NCBI GenBank assembly: GCA_903960845.1
Contig: CAJCCF010000571.1
Location: forward strand, 1 to 40,403
Direction: 5' to 3'
DNA from: an uncultured Verrucomicrobiota bacterium
GTDB lineage: Bacteria; Verrucomicrobiota; Verrucomicrobiia; Verrucomicrobiales; Verrucomicrobiaceae
DNA length: 40,403 bases
Shown here: piece after piece, positions 34,690 through 40,403 of the stretch
Position numbering within the stretch: position 1 is the first letter of the stretch
Layout: each line of letters starts with the position of its first letter
Made by a program: the position numbers and the translations under genes
The notes under the pieces: generated by a model
The model's database searches: none
What the model was told of the DNA's origin: nothing
What the model saw: only the letters and a program-made list of their open reading frames with translations

Positions 34690-35813
34690 AACCCGTGCCC
34701 CGACTCGTCCGCTCAGTCATGCGCTGGCTTATCCGTCGGCCGCGTCGAGTGACTTTGAGTCTCAGGGATGGCTCACTCTCCCGAGTGCTGCGTGATCTCT
34801 GGCCGACGCTGCCATCTGGCGCTGAATTTGCTTTTCAGACGCGGGATGCCCCCCACGAAATCTGTGCTGTGGTCACCACTCAGGGCTGGCTGCTCCGGGA
34901 CATCGAGCGCCCGGAGGACGGGGAGCTGAGCACTGTCCATTTACAAAAACCCTCACATGGCCGCCTGATCCCGCAAGAGCCTGATTGGCCGGTTGAGTGC
35001 CAGCATTGGAGGGTCAAGATCGCCGAGAGTGCACAAAGAGCCGATTTACCCAAAGCTCAGCGCCTGAGTGCCGCGCGGCAACGTCGCTGCCATGTCATCG
35101 GCGTCGGTATCGCTAAATCCGGCACTCGCAGTCTGGCCGGGCTGTTCAGCCGTTATCACAGCGCGCATGAATTTGAGGCGGCGCAAACTATCCAACGAAT
35201 CACTGAGCGGCGTGAAACCGTGACCGCAGACTGGCTTCAAAAGCGTGATCAGCGCTCCGGTTTTCTGGAGTGCGACAGCTCGCAGCTTCACTATTGGTAT
35301 CTCGCAGACATCGTGTGTGCCTTTCCTGACGCGCGTTTTATCCTCACCATTCGCGAGCCGCGTGCCTGGCTGGATTCGCTGATCAATCACCGGCTCGCGC
35401 GCGGACTGCCGCCAGACTGGGCGGCTCTCGAAGAATTGCGCTTTGGTCCGCCTTCGGAGAATTGGACCGGACCGGAGAGCCTGCTTGCCCTGCATGGCCG
35501 TCCTTCGCTGGACAGTGTGTTTTCTTTTTGGGTACTGCATCATCAGGCAGTCCTCGACACGGTGCCGCCGGAGCGTCTGCTCGTGTTGCGTGTGCAGCAA
35601 ATCAGCACGGAGTCCTCCCGCATCGCCCGTTTCGCAGGCGTTCCCCCCGAAACACTGACTCCTGCCGCCGCTCACCTGAATCCCGGCCATGCGCGCTTTG
35701 ATCTTCTTGAGAGACTTCCAGCGGGGTATTTGGAATCGAAGATAGACGAGCACTGCACCAGTCTCTGGCAACAAATGATCGCCAGAGCGGATGACAAAAT
35801 GGTTGCTGTTTGA
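34686..35813 (+). CDS. sulfotransferase family protein
   Basis: The 375-residue protein has the two PAPS-binding motifs of sulfotransferases: the 5'-phosphosulfate loop VIGVGIAKSGTRSL (about 137-150) and the 3'-phosphate motif ARFILTIREPRAWLDSLINH (about 216-235). The first 130 residues, with the basic stretch RWLIRRPRRV, are not recognised. The enzyme would transfer sulfate from PAPS to a carbohydrate or lipid acceptor. As the third gene in the coupled set after a methyltransferase and a pyruvyltransferase-glycosyltransferase, it probably acts on the same surface glycan (inference). The ATG overlaps the preceding stop. It ends 26 bases before ssb. Confidence 0.8.
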   Translation: MKPVPRLVRSVMRWLIRRPRRVTLSLRDGSLSRVLRDLWPTLPSGAEFAFQTRDAPHEICAVVTTQGWLLRDIERPEDGELSTVHLQKPSHGRLIPQEPDWPVECQHWRVKIAESAQRADLPKAQRLSAARQRRCHVIGVGIAKSGTRSLAGLFSRYHSAHEFEAAQTIQRITERRETVTADWLQKRDQRSGFLECDSSQLHYWYLADIVCAFPDARFILTIREPRAWLDSLINHRLARGLPPDWAALEELRFGPPSENWTGPESLLALHGRPSLDSVFSFWVLHHQAVLDTVPPERLLVLRVQQISTESSRIARFAGVPPETLTPAAAHLNPGHARFDLLERLPAGYLESKIDEHCTSLWQQMIARADDKMVAV

Positions 35814-35839
35814 GCCTTAAACTGGCTATGGTAAGGCTT

Positions 35840-36409
35840 ATGGCCTCGCTCAATAAAGTCATGCTAATCGGCAATCTCACCCGTGATCCGGAGGTGCGTT
35901 ACACGCCCAAAGGCAGCGCTGTGTGTGACATGGCAATCGCCGTCAATCGCCGCTACGTCAATGATGCCGGCGAACGTCAGGAGGAGGTGACTTATCTTGA
36001 CGTCGTTCTCTGGGATAAGAAGGCTGAACTTGCCGCCCAGTATCTTTCCAAAGGCAAACCCGTCTTCGTTGAAGGCCGCCTGCAAATGGATTCCTGGGAG
36101 GACAAAGCCACCGGTCAGAAACGCACCAAAATCCGCATCATCTGCGAGAACATGCAGTTCCTCGATAGTAAAGGTGGCAGCGGTGGCGGCCACTCGGGTG
36201 GCGACGATGGTGAAGGCTACGGCGCACCTGCTCCGCAGCAGCGCCGCCCGATGGGAGGTGGCGGTGGTGGAGGCGGCGGTGGCTATCAGCAGCGCCCTCA
36301 ACCAGCGCAGCGTCCCCAACCTCAGCGGCCCGCACCGGCACGGCAGGAAGACGACTTCGGCGAGGGACCGATCACCGACGGCATGGAGGGCGACGACATC
36401 CCGTTTTGA
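35840..36409 (+). CDS. ssb: single-stranded DNA-binding protein
   Basis: SSB coats single-stranded DNA during replication and repair. The 189-residue protein has the OB-fold sequence SLNKVMLIGNLTRDPEVRYTPKGSAVCDM, FVEGRLQMDSWEDKATGQKRTK and IICENMQFLD. A Gly/Pro/Gln-rich linker (about 118-175) follows, ending in the acidic tip DDIPF that binds partner proteins. The track start at 35810 lies inside the sulfotransferase end; ATG 35840 fits the family and follows AAGG by four bases. A rho-independent terminator follows. Confidence 0.96.
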   Translation: MASLNKVMLIGNLTRDPEVRYTPKGSAVCDMAIAVNRRYVNDAGERQEEVTYLDVVLWDKKAELAAQYLSKGKPVFVEGRLQMDSWEDKATGQKRTKIRIICENMQFLDSKGGSGGGHSGGDDGEGYGAPAPQQRRPMGGGGGGGGGGYQQRPQPAQRPQPQRPAPARQEDDFGEGPITDGMEGDDIPF

Positions 36410-36452
36410 TCGCCTGATTGTGCAGTCATTGTGCATTGATGTGCAGGTTTTG

Positions 36453-36480
36453 ACAGCCCTCTAGGAAACTGGAGGGCTGT
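36453..36480 (+). terminator. rho-independent-type terminator after ssb
   Basis: ACAGCCCTCTAG-GAAA-CTGGAGGGCTGT is a near-perfect stem of 12 pairs with one mismatch and a GAAA tetraloop, starting 44 bases after the ssb stop. The following T-rich stretch (TCGTTTG) is short. It should end the ssb transcript. Confidence 0.85.
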
Positions 36481-36536
36481 TCGTTTGGTGGTTAGTCCGC
36501 TGCTCATGATGAGTGGCGGCGAACCAACTCAACGCC

Positions 36537-36770
36537 ATGAAAGCACTCCTGCCCGCACTCTTCCTCGCCATCGTCAGCGTCACTGCTGTTTTTGCTAAAG
36601 GTGGTCCCGCCATCAATGACAAGTGCCCTGTGGATGGTAAGACCGTCCGCATCATTTACCGCATTTTCGCAGACAAGGGTACGATTGCCTTTTGCTGCGT
36701 GGACTGCATGGAGGCCTACCAAAAAAACCCGGCGCGCTACACCGTCACGGTCAAGGAACCCGGCAAGTAA
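36537..36770 (+). CDS. small exported cysteine-rich protein (YHS/TRASH-like)
   Basis: The 77-residue protein has a signal peptide (KALLPALFLAIVSVTAVFAK) and a short mature domain with CPVDGKTV and FCCVDCMEAYQKNPARY (C30, C53, C54, C57). That spacing recalls YHS/TRASH metal-binding domains. Metal binding in the envelope is a reasonable guess; no partner is seen. The start is ATG 36537 (the track start at 36513 is too early). It lies after the ssb terminator and before the dctA remnant. Confidence 0.7.
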   Translation: MKALLPALFLAIVSVTAVFAKGGPAINDKCPVDGKTVRIIYRIFADKGTIAFCCVDCMEAYQKNPARYTVTVKEPGK

Positions 36771-36831
36771 TTGTTGGTCATTAGGAGACGCGGCTTGCGT
36801 CCACGGGCAGGTTCAGGTTTTGAATCATCCC

Positions 36832-37474
36832 ATGCCCGCCGCCGTGTTCCGAACCCCCTTGGTATCGCATCCTCTATATATAGGTGCTCATCGCCGCTGC
36901 GGTGGGGATTGGCTGCCACTTGCCTGAACAGGGGAAGGCGCTGAAACCCTTGGGTGATGGCTTCATCAAGATGATGATCGCGCCGATCATCTTCTGCATG
37001 GTCGTGCATGGAATGTCTTCGATGGGCGACCTGAAAAAACTCGGGTATGTCGGTGCTAAAACGCTGCTCTACTTCGAAATCGTCTCCACGCTCGCGCTCT
37101 CCATCAGGTTGCTAGTGGTCAAAGTGCTTTAGCCCGGTGTGGGTTTTCATGACCTGGCTGACTATGGCAGGTGTCTTCCTCGCTCAGACCACGGACACCC
37201 CGCTTGATTTCGCCCAGCAACTCAGCCTCATGCTCGTCGCCATGATCACCTCAAAAGGTGCAAGCAGTGTCGCGGGTGCCGGGTATTCCCATCGAGTCAC
37301 TTGCCGTGATCGTTGGCATCGATCCGCTTCATGAGCGAGTGCCGTGCTTTGACCAATCTCATCGGCAACGGTGTTGCCACCATTGCCATCAGTCGCTGGG
37401 AAGGGGAGGTCACTCCAGAAATTCTCCGTGCCAATCTCCGCCATGCCACAGCGTCTCCTGCCAAGCGAAGTTAA
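36832..37474 (+). pseudogene. decayed dicarboxylate/cation symporter (DctA-like)
   Basis: Pieces of a DctA-type SDF transporter appear in order. WYRILYI[14 protein letters not shown] has a TAG at 36881 where the family has Gln. Then come [20 protein letters not shown] (lacking about three residues), [13 protein letters not shown] and VKVL. A large deletion then joins to LTMAGVFLAQTTDTPLDF and LSLMLVAMITSKGASSVAGAG, which lie about 240 residues later in the intact protein. A further loss follows, then [10 protein letters not shown], an extra C near 37323 shifting the frame, and [25 protein letters not shown] to a TAA at 37472. The gene should once have been about 430 residues and cannot now make a working transporter. 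Confidence 0.85.
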
Positions 37475-37648
37475 ACGCCAGGCGCCAGAGCTCTGCTTCT
37501 GAGTAGAAAGCGGGCTGGGGTCCTGCATCGCGTTTCAGGGATCACCTGATGACTGGTGCCAATCCCTCCCTGATAATTCACACCTGACGCTTCGATGCTG
37601 GGAAAATCGGGCTAGGTTTCAAGCGGCTTGTGCTACGATTGCTTCGCC
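37475..37648. other. intergenic region after the dctA remnant
   Basis: No gene or clear RNA is seen in these 174 bases. They separate the decayed transporter from the DUF3108 gene and probably hold its promoter, although no strong -10/-35 pair stands out. Confidence 0.3.
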
Positions 37649-38509
37649 ATGCGATTGGTTATTATCATCCTGTGTCTCCTGTTATCTCCGGGCACTTATG
37701 CCCAGATCACGGGATTGGCTGCTTGGGCTGGATTGGTGACCAAGAGCCCGCTCGGAAGTTACCCACTGCTGACACCGTGTCGTATCGAATACGATTTGAG
37801 TTGGAACAATCTCGTCTCCGCCGGCACCGCCAAGATTCGATTTCAGGATCTCGATGGCCTTTGGGTGGCGCGTGCTGAGGCCGGGACAAATGGGCTGGCT
37901 CGTGCGTTGTGGCGCTACGATTGCACGATGGCCAGTGTGCTCGATTCCACGGTCCTGAGATCGCTCTACATGGAACACAGCGAGACTGATTCCGACGAAA
38001 CGGTGAGTTACCGCGTGCAGTTCCGTCCTGGCGATGTCGTGACGGAGGCCAAAGTGAGTCCCAAAAAGGGAGCGGCGTCGCTCAAATACAGCATCTGTCC
38101 GTATGCACCGGTGGACGATCTCCAGTCTGCGATCCTCTATCTGCGCAGCCAGCCGCTTGCCGCCGGGGATGCCATCACGCGGGTGATTCAGCCCTTTGAT
38201 CGTCCCTATCTGGCAACTTTCACTGTCATGACTCGAGAGTCGCGCAAAGTCGATGGCAAGGCCTATCCAACGATTCGTTTGGATGTGAAGATCCGCAAGC
38301 TCGACACCACCAGGCTCGAGCTGGCCAGTTATAAAAAGATGAAGACCGCCACCATTTGGGTCAGTGATGACGCCTGGCGCCTCCCTGTGGAAATGCATGC
38401 CCGCATCTGGGTTGGTTTCATTTCTGCCACACTGACCAAACGTGAATTGCTCATTGGCCCCAATGCCAAAGCGACGCTGCCGGCTTCCATGGTGGTCAAA
38501 GAACAGTGA
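37649..38509 (+). CDS. DUF3108 family exported protein
   Basis: The 286-residue protein has a signal peptide (RLVIIILCLLLSPGTYAQ) and matches the DUF3108 pattern, a beta-rich envelope protein: EYDLSWNNLVSAGTAKI, DDLQSAILYLRSQPLAAGD, KAYPTIRLDVKIRKL, IWVSDDAWRLPVEMHARIWVG and SATLTKRELL. The family is common in Verrucomicrobia and gamma-proteobacteria and its role is unknown. The start is ATG 37649 (track start 37628 precedes the signal). It converges on the phosphodiester-glycosidase-type gene. Confidence 0.75.
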   Translation: MRLVIIILCLLLSPGTYAQITGLAAWAGLVTKSPLGSYPLLTPCRIEYDLSWNNLVSAGTAKIRFQDLDGLWVARAEAGTNGLARALWRYDCTMASVLDSTVLRSLYMEHSETDSDETVSYRVQFRPGDVVTEAKVSPKKGAASLKYSICPYAPVDDLQSAILYLRSQPLAAGDAITRVIQPFDRPYLATFTVMTRESRKVDGKAYPTIRLDVKIRKLDTTRLELASYKKMKTATIWVSDDAWRLPVEMHARIWVGFISATLTKRELLIGPNAKATLPASMVVKEQ

Positions 38510-38518
38510 CTGTTATTT

Positions 38519-38570
38519 GTTAGACCGGTTTTCCAAACGCTCCGGGTTCGAATCCCGCTTTGAGGAGTTC
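38519..38570 (+). pseudogene. tRNA-like fragment (decayed tRNA remnant)
   Basis: The stretch GTTAGACCGG followed by TTTTCCAAACG and the T-arm-like CCGGGTTCGAATCCCGC (38542-38558) looks like D-loop end, anticodon loop and T-arm pieces of a tRNA with internal deletions. TTCGAAT is a canonical T-loop, but the arms do not form a full cloverleaf and no CCA follows. It lies in the 73-base gap between two convergent genes. It could be a decayed tRNA or an integration scar. Confidence 0.45.
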
Positions 38571-38582
38571 TTCGAGGGTGTT

Positions 38583-39329
38583 TCACTCCGTTAGCACAAG
38601 CATCGCCGCAAAGGTGTTGGGCGTGAATTTCGTGCCCGGGGCAGGGGAGGTGATCATCTGGGAGATGTCGCCATCGAGATACAGCGCATCCTGACAGCCG
38701 AGATGAAGAAACAACCGTGCAAGCTGATGGAAGGTCACACGTCCCTTCATTCGATTCTCTCGATCACTCATCACAAAAACAATTTCTTTTGTCCCTGACA
38801 CGATCCCCACGGCACTGCGTTGTCGCAAATTGGTTGATTTGACATTGAATGCCGGATGGATCATGCCCCGCCTCAGGATCAGTGGACCCGATTGACTGGC
38901 CAGACGCGGTTTGATTGTTAGCGCGGGATATTCTCCCGATTCCACGATTCCCGGGCCGTGTTGTGCATCAAGAAAAAATATCCCATTCGGTTTCATGAAG
39001 AAGTTACCCTCACCATCAGCGAGGTTGAGCGGGACCAGAATTTTTCCGTCACCTATAGTTAGACCGCAGGGCTTGGGGCCTCTCTCATAGATCCCTGCAT
39101 TCGTTGCAAAGGCGATCTTCTTTCCCTCCCCCTCGATCTGCTGCTGAAGTGCTCCAAAATTCGAGAGAGGCTTTCCCTCAGGATCCAGCCAGCGCAGATG
39201 CATCTTGGATTGCTGCGCCACAGGCACGCGCTGAACTTGATACAAGGCACCTTCGTATTCCAACGAGTCCGTGGCGAGAAGAGCTGGAGCGATGGCGAGG
39301 CTGAGGAACGCTAGAAGGCGGTGTTTCAT
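38583..39329 (-). CDS. exported phosphodiester glycosidase-type (NAGPA domain) protein
   Basis: The 248-residue protein has a signal peptide (KHRLLAFLSLAIAPALLAT) and a NAGPA-like domain (PF09992): IAFATNAGIY, MKPNGIFFLDAQ, QRSAVGIVSG, IVFVMSDRE and DALYLDGDISQM. The human relative removes GlcNAc from phosphodiesters. The bacterial members are exported and their substrates are mostly unknown; a role in cell-envelope phosphodiester cleavage is a guess. The start is ATG 39329; TTG 39332 in the track is one codon earlier. It lies convergent to the DUF3108 gene. Confidence 0.8.
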   Translation of the reverse strand: MKHRLLAFLSLAIAPALLATDSLEYEGALYQVQRVPVAQQSKMHLRWLDPEGKPLSNFGALQQQIEGEGKKIAFATNAGIYERGPKPCGLTIGDGKILVPLNLADGEGNFFMKPNGIFFLDAQHGPGIVESGEYPALTIKPRLASQSGPLILRRGMIHPAFNVKSTNLRQRSAVGIVSGTKEIVFVMSDRENRMKGRVTFHQLARLFLHLGCQDALYLDGDISQMITSPAPGTKFTPNTFAAMLVLTE

Positions 39330-39642
39330 CAAGGCGGTTATATCACATTATTAAGAAGTCCATTCTGATAACTTGGAAGTCTAAAAATCCGGAATTGACG
39401 GAGTGCGCGTTGGGCCACGTTGTTCTGAAAATTCGCTGAGCTTGAGGGAAGGGCAGGGTACTCGCTCGGTAAAATAGGAACTGAGAGTGTATTCGAAAGA
39501 ACACTTATTGGGTTGCACTATTGACTCCGTTCGTCAGGGATTTGAAGTAGTTCGTCCTCAAATTGAAATGAGTTGAGGCTAAGTTTTGGCTTCGCCAACC
39601 TTCCCGTGTGCTGTTCGTATGTTTCGAATCTCTACGGATAAT
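39330..39642. other. intergenic region upstream of the NAGPA gene and downstream of mnmG
   Basis: These 313 AT-richer bases hold no supported gene. Two hairpins are seen: CCTCAA/TTGAGG at 39556-39578 and TTGGC-TTC-GCCAA at 39586-39598. They lie 45-90 bases downstream of the mnmG stop and lack T-runs, so they are weak candidates for a transcript end. The promoter of the NAGPA gene should lie here on the reverse strand; GATATAAC about ten bases before its start may be a -10 element. Confidence 0.35.
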
Positions 39643-40403
39643 TTAACCCTTCCTCAACATCACCGCCAGCAACGAAATTTCTGCAGGAGTGACGCCTTGG
39701 ATGCGTGCGGCTTGACCGAGGGTGGCGGGGCGGATTTCGGTGAGGCGGAGTTGGGCTTCTTTTTTCAGGCTGTGGACTTTGCTGTAATCAAAGTCTGGGG
39801 GGATGGCGTGGCCGTCCATGCGGGCCGTTTTTCCGATCATGTTCTCCTGACGCTGGACGTAACCCTCGTATTTCAGGCTGTAATCGAGCTGTTGCCAGAC
39901 GGGATCGGGAAACTCGGCGCGAAGCTCTGCGGGGAGTTTGGTGTGGTCGTTTTCGGTGCGGCGAACCCAGGAATGCAGTTTCATGCCTTCGTGACTCGTG
40001 ATTTGGGCGAACTGCATCGCTTTGGCGAGGAGGTCGGCTTTCTCCTGAGTGAGGCGGTTGCGCGTGGGGCAGGTGAGGCCGATCTCCGCAGCGCGCGGGG
40101 TGAGGCGGAGATCGCAATTGTCCTGACGTAGGAGCAGGCGATACTCGGCGCGGGAGGTGAAGAGCCGATAAGGTTCAGTGACACCCTTGGTCACAAGGTC
40201 GTCGATCAGAACTCCGAGGTAGGCTTCGCTGCGGCTGAGAATGAACGGTGCTTTACCCTGCACTTTCAGCGCGGCATTGGCTCCGGCGAGTAATCCCTGA
40301 CCGCCGGCTTCTTCGTAACCGGAAGTGCCATTGATCTGCCCCGCGAAGTAGAGGCCTGAAACGAGTTTCGTTTCCAGCGTCGGATAAAGTTGGGTCGGTG
40401 GGC
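39643..40403 (-). CDS. mnmG: tRNA uridine-5-carboxymethylaminomethyl modification enzyme MnmG, 5' end outside window
   Basis: MnmG (GidA) works with MnmE to modify the wobble uridine of certain tRNAs. The window has the C-terminal part, with the translation from the edge reading PTQLYPTLETKLVSGLYFAGQ, INGTSGYEEAGGQGLLAG, NAALKVQGK, DDLVTKGVTEPYRLFTSRAEYRL, LLRQDNCDLRLTP, and the end ATLGQAARIQGVTPAEISLLAV. About 253 residues are visible; the protein is normally near 620. The track began at an internal Met 40263, but the frame is open to the window end. Family call is secure. Confidence 0.95.
   Translation of the reverse strand, partial: PPTQLYPTLETKLVSGLYFAGQINGTSGYEEAGGQGLLAGANAALKVQGKAPFILSRSEAYLGVLIDDLVTKGVTEPYRLFTSRAEYRLLLRQDNCDLRLTPRAAEIGLTCPTRNRLTQEKADLLAKAMQFAQITSHEGMKLHSWVRRTENDHTKLPAELRAEFPDPVWQQLDYSLKYEGYVQRQENMIGKTARMDGHAIPPDFDYSKVHSLKKEAQLRLTEIRPATLGQAARIQGVTPAEISLLAVMLRKG

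Noticed and set aside
39556-39598. Two hairpins after mnmG as a strong terminator
   Set aside because: Stems are only 5-6 bp and neither is followed by a T-run on the mnmG strand; kept only as a weak note.
1-40403. CRISPR arrays, IS elements, phage genes
   Set aside because: No regularly spaced direct repeats, transposase, integrase or phage structural proteins were seen in any frame.

Overview
This window looks like part of a chromosome from the Verrucomicrobiota, close to the Prosthecobacter/Verrucomicrobium group or another PVC-superphylum bacterium. The evidence is gene content. It carries a planctomycete-type cytochrome protein (PSCyt1-PSCyt2-PSD1 layout), two DUF1501 proteins, a DUF1080 protein, a Tat-exported sugar-isomerase-like TIM-barrel protein and a fucose-isomerase-like protein. 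DNA is GC-rich, and few genes have a visible Shine-Dalgarno sequence. No phage, IS element or CRISPR array is visible. Many long antisense ORFs in the track are GC-rich shadows of real genes.

Layout. 1-7081: a partial UbiB/ABC1 kinase-like gene, proC, an RsuA-type pseudouridine synthase, a TIM-barrel protein, a FucI-like protein and a DEAD-box helicase. 7157-14618: a DUF1080 protein, a purple-acid-phosphatase-like protein with an altered active site, then a tight run of sensor kinase, LuxR/NarL response regulator and giant cytochrome/PSD1 protein. 14670-21555: glyoxylate aminotransferase, glcD, glcE, glcF, a small membrane protein and a lactate/glycolate permease, which together import glycolate, oxidise it to glyoxylate and transaminate that to glycine. 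21616-25306: DUF1501, aroC, rnc and tRNA-His. 25445-26614: an IF-1 with a very long N-terminal extension and a DEDDy exonuclease. 26615-27563: a lower-GC patch with one ORFan. 27564-31499: an EEP-family membrane protein, a lipoprotein, a zinc-ribbon protein and a second DUF1501. 31639-36409: tRNA-Leu, then a translationally coupled methyltransferase, pyruvyltransferase-glycosyltransferase fusion and sulfotransferase set, then ssb with a terminator. 36537-40403: a YHS-like exported protein, a decayed dctA pseudogene, a DUF3108 protein, a tRNA-like scrap, a phosphodiester-glycosidase-type protein and the 3' part of mnmG.

The most interesting local system is the kinase/regulator/cytochrome run at 9062-14618. 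The periplasmic part of the kinase holds two copies of a discoidin-like (F5/8 type C-like) module, and the next-door PSD1 protein holds a third, clearly related copy inside its own chain. Sensor and effector may therefore recognise the same glycan-type ligand. The second is the IF-1 protein, whose normal 68-residue core is preceded by about 135 residues of GPPRP repeats and an RGG-like tract. The third is the pyruvyltransferase-glycosyltransferase fusion in a small surface-glycan operon.
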